This document shows positions 1 to 10,514 of a DNA stretch of 64,000 nt, piece after piece; positions within the stretch are counted from its first letter, which is position 1, and every line of letters begins with the position of its first letter. The DNA is from Adiantum capillus-veneris (lineage: Eukaryota; Streptophyta; Polypodiopsida; Polypodiales; Pteridaceae): contig CM043970.1 in NCBI GenBank assembly GCA_014529385.2, positions 68,784,567 to 68,848,566 on the forward strand, read 5' to 3'. The notes under the pieces are model-generated. The model was not told where the DNA came from. It saw nothing but the letters and a program-made list of their open reading frames with translations, and did not search any database. The position numbers and the translations under genes are program-made.

Positions 1-1395
1 AAGACCCTAAGGTTCAGCCCATTAAGACTTCCAAAATGCTAAGGTTCCAAAATTCAAAGGTTGTGTCCAAAGGGTTAAAGCTTAGGGGGAATTGGATGCT
101 TTGTGTGCTCTGCAAAGTCAACACATATCCCTGCATGGGAGGGGGCGAGCCCTTCTTCTAGGGGATGAGAGAGAAATCCACATGCACACACACACACACA
201 GGCTCCCTTTACACAAAGGGAATGAGGGACACATGTCAGCTCCCTAGGCCAGATGCCCACAAGGTGTGCCCAGTTTCTATTGGATGGCCTTGGAGGTGGA
301 CCAATGAGAATTAAGCTAGAGTAAATCTAGTTTAATTAATTTAAAAACATTTAATAAAAGAAACCAATGAGAATTAAGTCTCCTAGAAGACTATTGGGCA
401 GTCTCACAAGGGGTCCAATGAGCATTCAGGAGCCCGATGGCTTGCCTGATTCCTATTGGCCAGGAGGAAAAGGGGTCCAATGAGAGTTTAGTTTAATTAT
501 TTAATTACCTAAAGCTCTCACAAAAGGGGAAAGGGGGACACATGTTAGAAGGCTATCACTTATGCTGCTTAATAGTCATTGGCTTGGCTTGGGGAGAGCC
601 AATGAGGGCTCAACAAGAGAAAATAGCAAGAGGGCTCGCCCAAGAGAGAGAGGGGGCTGCTTTTTGCAAGGCATTATCACACACACACTCACACAATCTC
701 ATGTGTGAAGAAAGAGAAGACTATCTCTTCCCAAGCTTTAATGGAGAGCTCATCACCTACTCCAAGCTTGTGAGATAGAAGCCTACATCGACACACTCTT
801 GGCTTGTGGATGCAAATCCAACCAAGAGCCAAGCTTCAATGCATGCTCATCTCCTCTACCAAGATAATTACTAAGCTAAAGCTATGCTAATATGAGTGAT
901 TATGTGAGGAGATGTACATCTTTCTCGTAAGATACTCCTTCTTCCTCTCAATCTACTCTCATACCCTGCTAGCTCTCACCATCTTCGAAGGTGTGTGAGG
1001 TCTTGGGTCTGAGAACGGGGATAATTCAAGTTGTGTTTGCTAAGTGTTTTTCTTAGTGCATGAAGCTTTCATCTTCATTGCACTAGCTAGGCTTGAAGGA
1101 ACACAAAGAATTGTATTGTAAAATATTCTCTTGATGGGAGAAACCAAAATACAAAGCCTTTTGGAGGGGGGACCGCCGGCTCCATGCAAATCCGGTCCTC
1201 AACTGTTGTCATTAGCTTAATTTCTCTCTCTTTTGAAAGTATTGTCGATGCTATCTAACTAGGTGTTATGCTTTTTGTTGCTCTCTCCACCCAAGCACTC
1301 TTGTAATTCTCATTAGGAATCTATTCTAATGAAATGCCCACTATGTTCATGCTCATTTCCGCTACACACAAGTTATTAGGCCATTAAATGCTTCA
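1..1395 (+). repeat. 5' LTR of element A (left end outside window)
   Basis: This stretch matches 8236-9631 nearly base for base, so it is the left LTR. It ends in TGCTTCA just before the primer site, whereas the 3' copy ends in TGTTACA. The full LTR begins TGTCATAATAATC, as seen at 8056, 54187 and 58248, and measures about 1.58 kb. Short reading frames inside it (such as 542-778) recur only because the LTR is repeated, so I do not call them genes. Confidence 0.95.
279..606 (+). promoter_or_regulatory. CCAAT-box array in the LTR of element A
   Basis: CCAATGAG occurs in direct orientation at 301, 364, 415, 477 and 599. The inverse, ATTGG, occurs at 279, 393, 455 and 578. The two orientations roughly alternate. 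The same modules are found in the 3' LTR (8500-8850) and in element B (54650-54990). CCAAT is the core of NF-Y binding sites, so a U3 enhancer role is plausible but inferred. I saw no convincing TATA box nearby. Confidence 0.5.
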
Positions 1396-1396
1396 T

Positions 1397-1408
1397 TGGT
1401 ATCAAAGC
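1397..1408 (+). other. Primer binding site, tRNA-Met type
   Basis: TGGTATCAAAGC starts two bases after the 5' LTR. It differs by one base from TGGTATCAGAGC, the common plant site for initiator tRNA-Met, which is present in exact form in element B at 55779. Confidence 0.9.
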
Positions 1409-1812
1409 ACAAGGTTTCTCTTTTCTTGCTGAAGAAGGGAGGTCCTCAAGCTAACTACAAATGGTTGGTATTATTAATTGCCTGTGAGTAAGTAGAATAG
1501 GGATTTTTCAGCCTTGCAGTGTGCCTGCCTTTGTGCAGTTAACGGGGCATCACCGTTGAGAGCTATGGTCTTAATAGTGGAGTCCTACGGGGCTTGCCTA
1601 TGGCTTAACCACTATTGCGCTATTAGAAGCTTGACAGGAGCCGGTGCTGTTGTGGGGTCGAAAGACCCTCTCTTCTATTCCTTGCAATTAATGGTATTCG
1701 AGCCGCGGGTACAGTAGCTTGAGTGCTTTTTCTAAAGGGGTAAAGAGGAGTAGCAACTAGGGCTTGAAGTGCCAAAGTACAACTAAAAATTTTACACATA
1801 AAGGTTGTTAGA

Positions 1813-3747
1813 ATGGCTGACAATAGTAGAGAGAGTGAAATTAATGTTGATATCTTTGATTTTGCTCATGAGCAAGCTACTAATGATGCTTCAATGCTTG
1901 TTAACTATCTTGTTACTAGGCTTCAACAAGCATGGGCAATCCATCTCTCCAAAGTGAAGTGCAACGGCAGCTCCGTGCTCACGAGATTCTCCAAGCTCAT
2001 CACCATGACGAGAGAACACCTAGGAAGCCTCCTTGTGAGACTACCAAAAGAGGTCTCTCTCCGATTCGGGAAGAAGAAGAGAATCCATATGAAGGGCTCA
2101 AGAATTTACTTATTGATGATGCATCTCCTTCCCAAACAAGAACTCAAGAGCCTCCAGGGTGAAAGCATGTTAACCTGTCGCGCTTTTTGTGCTAGTTAGC
2201 AGTTTCAAGTTAGCACATCTTCAAAAAGTTGGGCGTCCGGTAAAATTTTTACAAATAATATCAAAATTTGTCGGAGGTTGTACATTTGGATTCCTTGTTT
2301 CAAGTGCTTTCTATTGATATATCATATGTCATAGATCTTGGAGATGTAGCTCAAGTTATTGTACTAGTTAGTATATGTCAAAATTGTGCTAGTTAGCATT
2401 GTCCGGGACATGAAAAAGCATGACAGGTTAACATGCTTTCACCCTCCACCGAAGGAACGAGAAAGAAGCGAGTCTCCCGCCACCTCGGCGGAGATGGCTC
2501 CACGAAGACGGCGGGCTAAACGATCTCCATCACCACCAAAGCGGAGAAGACCATCACACTCTTCTCCACGCCATAATTCAAAGAGGGATGATAAAAATCA
2601 AGAGAAGAAAAAGGCAAGAAAGAGGACACCCTCTTCTCCATCTTCTTCATCCTCTTCCTCTTATGAAAGTGATGGTGAAGACAACGAAGATCAAGACAAG
2701 AAAAAGGCGAGAAAGAGGTCACCCTCTTCTCCACCTTCTGAAGAAAGTGATGGTGCAATCTTTGAACCATCAAAAAGAAGAGGCCATAGGAAATCCTATG
2801 CCGCATGGAAGAGGTCGTCCAAGTTGAAGAAATTCAAAGAGGGAGGGAAGAGTATCTCTTTCCTTACCTATGATGGTACCTTTGGTGCTACAGACAAAGT
2901 TTTGGCCTTTATCCAACAATTCGATGAGGCGTTTGGAGATGAGGGCTTCACGGAGTCCTCTAAGCTACACCATGTAGCTATGCACTTTCAAAAGTCCTCC
3001 AGGCAATGGTGGTCTAGCCTACGAGCCAACGGTGAAGCTCCACGAACATGGAAAGCTTTAAGAGCTTCCATTATGAAGCAGTTTTTGGCCATCGATGCCA
3101 AAGACAAAGTACTCACCGAATGGCGAAGCTTAAAGCTCTCTCCCAATGAATCCATCCACAAATATGTAGACAAGTTTTGGGAACTACAACTCAAAGCCAC
3201 TGTCTTTAAAAAGTTGGATTTTGGAGAGCAAAAGCAACAATTTTGTGCGGGCTTAACTGAAGAAATGGCGGAGTATGTCAACTCCCAAAGGCCACGTACC
3301 ATATCGGCGGTAATACACCATACTATGGTGGCCTCTCGAATCAATTTCCAAACAGGGGCTAAAAGAAATAATAAGCCCCCAGAAAACAAGGGTTCCAATG
3401 AGCCTAAGGGGAAGGACAATGTCCAAAAGTCTCCTAAGGGCAACTCCAACAAAGCTAAAGAGAAGGGAGTTTACAAAGGTAAGAACAAACTCTCTCCTGA
3501 AGAGCTTGAACGTTATCGCAAGGATAACCGGTGTTTCAAGTGCGGCGAACAAGGGCATGCGTACCGCGCTTGTCCCCAAAAGAACAACTGCCAAGATCCT
3601 CCTAGAGCTTCCTTGGTTGAAATCCAAGAGGAGGAGACTCACCAAAATCACCACAAAGGATCTCCTCTATGCCATGCTTGGGGAAAGGTAAGAGTTTTAT
3701 TCTCTTTGACCCTTGTTCTACTCACAATTTTATATCTATGGAGTTAG
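1813..3747 (+). pseudogene. gag of element A, frameshifted and interrupted
   Basis: Gag packages retroelement RNA in cytoplasmic particles. The start ATG at 1813 matches the start of the intact copy in B (56195). A one-base deletion near 1930 changes frame, and the inserted element at 2157-2444 adds a stop. A long frame resumes at 2386 inside that insertion and runs through the rest of gag. It covers an arginine/serine-rich stretch (about 2490-2800), the capsid-like region with RQWWSSL, and a CCHC zinc knuckle CFKCGEQGHAYRAC at 3532. An 11-bp deletion relative to B near 3695 throws the frame off before the protease, so it ends at 3747. Confidence 0.9.
2157..2444. mobile_element. 288-bp MITE-like element inside gag of A
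   Basis: Element B lacks this stretch, so the empty site is visible at about 56539. The ends are perfect inverted repeats of 23 bp that begin GGGTGAAAGCATGTTAACCT, and the similarity extends a little further inward. The target sequence TCCA lies on both sides (2153-2156 and 2445-2448). Because of end ambiguity the duplication could be up to 6 bp (CCTCCA). It has no coding capacity beyond fusing an ATG to downstream gag. The superfamily is unclear: the TSD length fits neither hAT (8 bp) nor Harbinger (TTA/TAA). Confidence 0.9.
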
Positions 3748-4334
3748 CCACCAAGCTAGGCATACAATCCTATGAGATGAGAGATGTCCTACCCGCAGAC
3801 AGTGCCTTCAAGGGGCAAGAAGCTTCAGTCACTCCCTTAATCAGGAAATTGAGGCTTCATGTCCAAGGCTATGTGGACAAAGAGGACTTCTTTATCTCTC
3901 CTTTCAAGCATGAGGATGTAATCCTAGGGGCACCATGGTTTGACCGCCTGGGTGCCGATGTTAAATTTCCTGAAAAGAGAATCTCCTTTAAGTTCAGGGA
4001 AAAAGACATGTATATAGATGCTAAGGAAATGGGTAACACTATCCCCATTGTACATACACCAGCTTTCAACAAGTCAATAAAGAGCTCTATTTCCGTGTAC
4101 ATGATTTTTGTTAAAGACTCTCAAAATGAACCTAATGCTTTAGCAAAAGAAAATAAAAGCAACCAAAAGGAATTAGAGTTATCCAATTTTCTCAAGGGGT
4201 TTCAAGATGTTTTTATTGACGACATCCCTTGTGAGCTACCTCCTAAACGAGGTAATGATGACCATGCAATCGAACTTCTTCCAGGAAGTTCACCGCCTAA
4301 CAAACCTCCTTATAGAGTTTCTCAAGCTCAATAA
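3669..4334 (+). pseudogene. Retropepsin-like protease and RT linker of element A
   Basis: The aspartic protease would cleave the Gag-Pol polyprotein. The active-site loop reads LFDPCSTHNF, where B has DPGST, so the catalytic loop glycine is replaced by cysteine. The typical second hydrophobic block ILGAPWFDRLGA follows, then the linker ELPPKRG...PGSSPPNKPPYRV that precedes RT in gypsy elements. A TAA at 4332 replaces the CAA seen in the related element H (AQQEE) and separates protease from RT. In B the protease is in one frame with gag. Confidence 0.88.
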
Positions 4335-4343
4335 GAGGAGATT

Positions 4344-5096
4344 ATGCGGCAAGTGCATGAGTTAGTTGAGAAGGGAATGGTTAGTCCAAGCTCATCTCCA
4401 TTTTGCTCACATGTGCTATTAGTGCAAAAGAAAGACGGCACACATCGTATGTGTGTTGACTATAGAGCACTAAATAGGATCACTATCAAGAATAGGTTTC
4501 CCGTTCCACGGGTAGAAGACCTATTTGATAAGCTACAAGGATCGACCTACTTCAGTAGGATTGACCTAAAAAGTGGCTATCATCAAATAAGGATAGTTGA
4601 TCAAGACATTGTAAAGACCGCATTTCGCACCACATTTGGTCTTTACGAATACATTGTCATGCCTTTTGTCTTGACCAATGCACCAACCACATTCAACCGC
4701 TTGATGGAGAAGCTGTTCAGGCCTCATCGAACCTTCACTGAAGTGTTCTTTGATGATATTATCATCTACTCTAATTCATTGGAGGAACACAAGCAACACC
4801 TCCAGGTAATATTTCAAGTTTTAAGAGAGAATAAACTTTATGTTAATCGAAAGAAAAGTGAATTTTTCTTGCAAGAGATTCAATATTTAGGTCATATTAT
4901 CTCTCAAGATGGCATCCAAATGGACCCATTTAAGTTAGAGGTAATAAAAGGATGGCCTAAACCAAGGAATCTTCATGAACTAAGAAGCTTTATAGGTATG
5001 TGTGCATACTATAGACGCTTCATAGAAAAGTTCTCACAAATTGCGGGACCATTACATGACCTAACAAAGAAAAGCGTTAGGTATACATGGTCTCCT
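4344..5096 (+). pseudogene. Reverse transcriptase of element A, cut off by an insertion
   Basis: This region copies retroelement RNA into DNA. Recognisable RT blocks appear in order: [60 protein letters not shown] and the catalytic FFDDIIIYS near 4747. PFVL replaces the usual PFGL, and the same change is present in C. The frame stays open to 5096 and then enters the 674-bp inserted element, where it stops at 5102. The RNase H that should follow directly resumes at 5782. Confidence 0.93.
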
Positions 5097-5770
5097 GGGT
5101 GATTCACAATGGAAAAATTATCGCACCACGTAAGTGCAGGGAAGGGGGGTTTATTTACAAGCTACATAAGCATATAGGCTAGGGGCAGGCCCCCAATAAT
5201 TTATCTCCCAAGATAAAAAATAAGGGAGGGGATATCATATTTATGTGGGGGGGGGGACCTCACCCGAGATGATTACTTTTAATGATTGGTCACCGGTGTA
5301 AAATAGAACTTGGATGAATTTTGGGGAAGTGTTTTTATCAGGTCACACATCAAATTTTGCATCAATCCGGTTATAGATAAGGGCCGATTTGGAGAAGTTC
5401 AAGGGTTGATTTACACCAGCTTTGTATGGGTCAGAATTGGACGAGTAGCCAGAGTGCAGGCTGATTGGGCACAAAGTTTGAAATTCAAACTAAGACACAT
5501 TGAGGGTACATCTAGTTATCAATAGATGTGGTACCTTAGTACGTTTCCAGTCACTATGCTACACACTCTTTGATTAGTTTTACTCAGTTAGATCATGTGA
5601 GACCTAAATTTTATATGTAAGATAGGGGTATGATAGTTTTCTTCATTTATTGTCGTATAAGCGTAGAAAGGGGGGCCATATTCCCTAAAATGAGTCGTAT
5701 ATAGGGGTTTTATCAAAGCTGTCCGCTTGCAGGTGGCGTACCGTTTTGTATATAGAGTGAATCCCCCGGG
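5097..5770. mobile_element. 674-bp Mutator-like TIR element between RT and RNase H of A
   Basis: The ends are imperfect inverted repeats, GGGTGATTCAC on the left and GGGGGATTCAC read inward from the right, with weaker similarity extending about 40 bp further. The flanks are CATGGTCTCCT (5086-5096) and CATGGTCTGCT (5771-5781), an 11-bp duplication with one mismatch. Duplications of 9-11 bp are typical of Mutator-like elements. It encodes no transposase. A run of ten G lies near 5250. The copy in C starts at 63384. Confidence 0.8.
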
Positions 5771-5781
5771 CATGGTCTGCT

Positions 5782-6240
5782 AAGGAGAACAATGCTTTCG
5801 AAAAGCTTAAAGAAAAGCTTATCTCTCAACCTGTGCTTACACTACCGGATCTCTCAGAGCCATTTGAGGTCCAATGTGATTCTTGTGGTGATTGCCTTGG
5901 AGCTGTTTTGCTCCAAGAAGGGCATGCCATAGGCTATGAGAGTCGAAGGCTCGACCCTGTTGAGCAAGCTCTAGGCATATATGAAAAGGAACTCCTTGCA
6001 GTTCTACATGCCTTAGACTCATGGAAGCACTATTTATTGGGGACTCCTTTCATTCTGTGAACGGATCACCAAAGTCTTAAGTACTTCATGATGCAGACCA
6101 AGATCTCCGACAAACAAATGAGGTGGGCAAATTCCCTTTCGCAATTTCATTTTCATATTGCTCACATTGCTGGCAAGCATAATCAAGTAGGTGATGCACT
6201 CTCAAGACGGCCGAGAGTGAATGCGGTTTCCATAGCAACT
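5782..6240 (+). pseudogene. RNase H domain of element A
   Basis: RNase H degrades the RNA strand during reverse transcription. The block with SEPFEVQCDSCGDCLGAVLLQ carries the first catalytic aspartate. YEKELLAVLHAL carries the glutamate, and TDHQSLKYF the next aspartate region. HIAGKHNQVGDALSR is the usual end of the domain. A TGA at 6058 interrupts it just before TDHQS, most simply a CGA-to-TGA change. The domain starts directly after the right target duplication of the 674-bp element, so the two halves were contiguous before that insertion. Confidence 0.9.
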
Positions 6241-6339
6241 CACAATGATCTATCTTCAATGATAGATGAGTACACTATTGATCCCGATTTTAGAGATGTG
6301 ATTTCAGCCCTTGCATTAGGGAAGAAAGAAGAACCATTT

Positions 6340-7150
6340 ACCTTACAAGATGGTTATCTTCTCTATGGCAATAGACTATGCATTACTAACTCACTACGTG
6401 AGAAAGTAATGTATGAATCTCATGCTCCACCTTATGCGGGGCATAGAGGGATTCAGTCTACCTTAAAGGGAATTGAGACATATTTCTATTGGCCTACCAT
6501 GAAAGTGAACATACAAGAGTATGTTTCTAAATGGTGGTATGCCAAAAGACAAAATTTGATAGAGGGAAGAAACTTGGATTGCTTCAACCCTTGCCAATCC
6601 CTAATTCACCATGGGAGAGCATATCCATGGATTTTATCTTTGGATTGCCTAAGTCTATCCATGGGAATACGGGAATATGGACGATAGTAGACAGGTTCAG
6701 TAAACAAGCTCATTTTATACCTGTCAAACAGACTATCAAAGCCCATCAAATGGCAACCCTCTTCATTTCACAAATTTTCAAGTACCATGGCTTGCCAATG
6801 TCCATAGTGTCGGATAGAGATCCTAGAATGACCAGTTGGGTCTCTTTGAGAATTTAGGGATAAGGCTAAACTTCTCTTCGGCCTATTATCCACAAATGGA
6901 TGGCCAAAGTGAAATAGATAACCTAACCATTCTCGATCTACTAAAAGCCTATGTAACGGAAGTAGATCAAAGATCCCAATGGGAGAAGTACTTACCCTTA
7001 GTGGAGTATGCCTACAATAACACTATACATACTTCCACGGGAAAAGCACCTTTCGAGGTAATTGAGGGGAGATCAAAAAGTCCCTTGCTACTTAAGGTAC
7101 ATGGGAAGATCTTCGCTGCAGATGAGTATAGCCGAGACCTACAATAATCT
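6340..7150 (+). pseudogene. Integrase of element A
   Basis: Integrase would insert the DNA copy into the chromosome. The H2C2 zinc finger is visible as HAPPYAGHRG and then a damaged cysteine pair (WWYAKRQ in one frame, VVCQK in the next). In the core domain the first Asp lies in SMDFIFGLP (6630), the second in VSDRDPRM (6813) and the Glu in DGQSEIDN (6911), so the D,D,E triad itself is kept. At least three frame changes break the gene (near 6530, 6840 and 7146). Confidence 0.9.
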
Positions 7151-7699
7151 TTTCAAAAGATTAAGGATGCTATCTCTATCTCACAGCAAAGGCAAAAGGC
7201 TGTTGCTGACAAGCACAGAAGAGCCCAAGCCTTTAAAGAAAACGATTGGGTCTTGTTAAAGTTTCCCAAGGCTCGATTAAGGCACACGACGGGCAAGAAT
7301 ACTACGGCCCACCAAAAGTACTATGCTAAGATAGCAAAAAGGTACTATGGTCCCTTCCAGATTCTTAGGCCAATCAATGAAATGGCCTATCAACTCAGGT
7401 TGCCCAATAAGTGGCTCATACACAATGCTTTCCATGTGAGCCTATTAAAGACTTACAAAGGAGAGCCACCTCAAGAACCAACTATTGAAGACCCATCGGA
7501 GATCGAGGACCAAGAGGAGGTGCTGCAGCCCGAGTCCATTCTCCGACATGAAGACAAGGTATTAAGAGGCGGTAAGACTATCCGAGGATATCTTATTAAG
7601 TTTAAAAATTATACTTTTGAAGATGCTAGATGGATGCAAGGCATACAATCAAAGGATAACCTAAACCTTGTCAATGCTTACAATGCTTCCCAAGAGTAA
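7151..7699 (+). pseudogene. Integrase C-terminal region with chromodomain, element A
   Basis: KRYYGPFQIL and HNAFHVSLLKTYKG are the conserved integrase C-terminal (GPF/Y) blocks. They are followed by LQPESILRHEDK and then YLIKFKNYTFEDARWM (near 7588), a chromodomain. In chromoviruses this module binds modified histones and steers integration into heterochromatin. The frame from 7253 to 7699 is open. A frame change upstream disconnects it from the integrase core. Confidence 0.88.
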
Positions 7700-8055
7700 G
7701 CAAATGAACAACATGTTAAAAAAATGAACAAAGTTTTTTGTCTTATAAGACTCTTTTTCTTTATTGTGCACAAAAATGAAGTAGTATGCATCCTTAGACC
7801 AAGTTTGCGAAGACGACGTCCCCCAAACACCAAGTAGAGCTTGTCACTCTACTATGGAAGATTGATAGGACTAATGTGCAGACATGCTTGCGGCAGCCTA
7901 AGGCTCTCAAGCGCCAAATGGACTAGTCATCCATTGTGGAATGATGTCGTAGGGTAACATAGGGATCCTCTACCCGCTAAGAAAAGGACTCATGAATATG
8001 CTTTATCTTCTCTACACCATAGTCGAGGACGACTATGATTTCAAGAGAGAGGTAA
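7700..8055 (+). other. 3' untranslated stretch and polypurine tract of element A
   Basis: About 350 bp between the chromodomain stop and the 3' LTR hold no gene. A purine-rich AAGAGAGAGG lies directly before the LTR start TGTCATAAT at 8056, where plus-strand priming would occur. The same arrangement can be read on the minus strand in element H (near 11650). Confidence 0.75.
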
Positions 8056-9631
8056 TGTCATAATAATCAATATCTAATTCTCCTAAATGATTTTCTCATA
8101 GTAAACTGATCATTTAATGTGGAGAAGTGCCAGGGGAGAAAAGGCTGGAATATTGGTTAAGCTAGTAGACCGGCCACAGTAGGGATCCAAAGGGGGGGGC
8201 CATCTGCAAAAGAGCCATGTGAAACAATGGGCTAAAAAGACCCTAAGGTTCAGCCCATTAAGACTTCCAAAATGCTAAGGTTCCAAAATTCAAAGGTTGT
8301 GTCCAAAGGGTTAAAGCTTAGGGGGAATTGGATGCTTTGTGTGCTCTCCAAAGTCAACACATATCCCTACATGGGAGGGGGCGAGCCCTTCTTGTAGGGG
8401 ATGAGAGAGAAAGCCACACACACACACACACACACATGCTCCCTTTACACAAAGGGAATGAGGGACACATGTCAGCTCCCTAGGCCAGATGCCCACAAGG
8501 TGTGCCCAGTTTCTATTGGATGGCCTTGGAGGTGGACCAATGAGAATTAAGCTAGAGTAAATCTAGTTTAATTAATTTAAAAACATTTAATAAAAGAAAC
8601 CAATGAGAATTAAGTCTCCTAGAAGACTATTGGGCAGTCTCACAAGGGGTCCAATGAGCATTCAGGAGCCCGATGGCTTGCCTGATTCCTATTGGCCAGG
8701 AGGCAAAGGGGTCCAATGAGAGTTTAGTTTAATTATTTAATTACCTAAAGCTCTCACAAAAGGGGAAAGGGGGACACATGTCAGAAGGCTATCACTTATG
8801 CTGCTTAATAGTCATTGGCTTGGCTTGGGGAGAGCCAATGAGGGCTCAACAAGAGAAAATAGCAAGAGGGCTCGCCCAAGAGAGAGAGGGGGCTGCTTTT
8901 TGCAAGGCATTATCACACACACACTCACACAATCTCATGTGTGAAGAAAGAGAAGACTATCTCTTCCCAAGCTTTAATGGAGAGCTCATCACCTACTCCA
9001 AGCTTGTGAGATAGAAGCCTACATCGACACACTCTTGGCTTGTGGATGCAAATCCAACCAAGAGCCAAGCTTCAATGCATGCTCATCTCCTCTACCAAGC
9101 TAATTACTAAGCTAAAGCTATGCTAATATGAGTGATTATGTGAGGAGATGTACATCTTTCTCGTAAGATACTCCTTCTTCCTCTCAATCTACTCTCATAC
9201 CCTGCTAGCTCTCACCATCTTCGAAGGTGTGTGAGGTCTTGGGTCTGAGAACGGGGATAATTCAAGTTGTTTTTGCTAAGTGTTTTTCTTAGTGCATGAA
9301 GCTTTCATCTTCATTGCACTAGCTAGTCTTGAAGGAACACAAAGAATTGTATTGTAAAATATTCTCTTGATGGGAGAAACCAAAATACAAAGCCTTTTGG
9401 AGGGGGGACCGCCGGCTCCATGCAAATCCGGTCCTCAACTGTTGTCATTAGCTTAATTTCTCTCTCTTTTGAAAGTATTGTCGATGCTATCTAACTAGGT
9501 GTTTAACTTTTTGTTGCTCTCTCCACCCAAGCACTCTTGTAATTCTCATTAGGAATCTACTCTAATGAAATGCCCACTATGTTCATGCTCATTTCCGCTA
9601 CACACAAGTTATTAGGCCATTAAATGTTACA
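8056..9631 (+). repeat. 3' LTR of element A
   Basis: This is 1576 bp from TGTCATAAT to TGTTACA, with TG...CA ends, nearly identical to 1-1395 over their overlap. ATAGG follows directly. Upstream there is a polypurine tract. It keeps the segment equivalent to 515-650 of the 5' LTR, which is missing in C's 5' LTR. Confidence 0.95.
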
Positions 9632-9830
9632 ATAGGCAATGCCCACGGACTAGAACTAAGCCTAATAAAGCCCTTGTTCAAATATCTTATTAGTTTATTT
9701 TTACCACTTGTACTTCAGAGTGGCTTAATCTATAAGCGGTTTTGCTTATAGGTTTCAAGCCTGGCACAACATCGATGCCACGTCTACCTCCTTAGATGGC
9801 GGCAAGCCAAATCACTAGGAAATACATCTT
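9632..9830 (-). pseudogene. Fragment of gypsy F: linker and N-terminal edge of RT
   Basis: Read on the minus strand with two frameshifts, it gives LPPSKEVDV, then IDVVPGLKPISKTAYRLS, then NKGFIRLSSSPWALPI. These are the conserved blocks that precede the RT palm in Ty3/gypsy polyproteins. The next expected block, LLIKKKDG, is not in the A LTR that adjoins it. It sits at the left flank of element C (58247 downward). The reading joins there exactly, with ATAGG shared as the presumed target duplication. Confidence 0.85.
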
Positions 9831-10514
9831 AAAATGTCTATACTAAATTCATTGTATAATGTACATACTTTTTCCTTTGCCTTGTATTTTTCAATTTTTG
9901 AATCATGTGCATGTCAAACAGGTTTTTCAAACAATGGGTCTCATCCAAGGTCATGTTTGTCAATGTGTTTGTCTACGCAAACATTATCTATAATTTCAAC
10001 TACAAGAACATTTACTTTATTTTTTGAACAATAAAACTTAAAAGAGGGTAACAAGAAAATATCTCTACTATCTAGGCTCTATGGTTGAAATGCATAAATG
10101 CATAAAAGATATAAGAGGTGCAGAGGGGACAATACAATCTCCCTATAGAGTGATGACTATATCCCCATTCTCAAATTGCATTATGTTGTGCAAATAACTT
10201 TGTACTAGACTAGGGCCCAAGCTATACAACCACTCTTTACCTAGATAAATATCTACCCTAGCCAAGTGCATGACATGAAAGTCAAGTGTCGCCTAGTAAT
10301 CTGCATGGCTAATCATAACTCCCACTACAAGGGGGGGGGGGGGATTTGTACACGGTTTAAAAGATTGACAAGCATCGCTTAGGCAACCCATTAACCTCCT
10401 ATAAGTGATGTGCACCAATTTTTAATTTTTAGAAAATTTGTGCGTCGCTTAAGAGATGTAAAATAACGTTACTCATGCAATGCAAAAAATTCAAAAACAA
10501 TGTGTCAGAGAATT
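9831..10514. other. Unassigned stretch with a possible CACTA terminus at 10323
   Basis: No gene is recognisable here. CACTACAAG at 10323 followed by 13 G resembles the terminal repeat of plant CACTA transposons. The motif CGTCGCTTAAG near 10443, with a variant near 10372, recurs at about 38400 next to a CACTA transposase relic. Subterminal repeats of this kind are usual in CACTA elements. The other end was not found, so the call is tentative. Confidence 0.3.

Larger units (their letters stand above)
1..9631 (+). mobile_element. Element A: chromodomain Ty3/gypsy LTR retrotransposon, defective
   Basis: The order is LTR, tRNA-Met-type primer site, gag, protease, RT, RNase H, integrase, chromodomain, polypurine tract, LTR. 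That order and the C-terminal chromodomain mark a Ty3/gypsy chromovirus. The 5' LTR lacks its first ~175-180 bp because the window starts inside it. The internal part is heavily broken: a 1-bp frameshift in gag near 1930, a 288-bp inserted element at 2157, an 11-bp deletion at the gag/protease joint, stops at 4332 and 6058, a 674-bp inserted element at 5097, and frameshifts in integrase. ATAGG follows the 3' LTR. Element C at 58248 shares these lesions as far as it is visible. The element cannot encode its own proteins. Confidence 0.95.

Noticed and set aside
542-778. A 78-codon plus-strand frame, repeated at 8778
   Set aside because: It lies in the LTR and recurs only because the LTR is repeated. 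It is broken in element B and deleted in C.
2988-3452. A 154-codon minus-strand frame, repeated at 57097 and 61275
   Set aside because: It is the antisense shadow of gag and is conserved only because gag is.
5240-5260. G runs (also at 10331, 8192, 63533) as functional quadruplex sites
   Set aside because: They are single homopolymer runs that vary in length between copies, most simply slippage.
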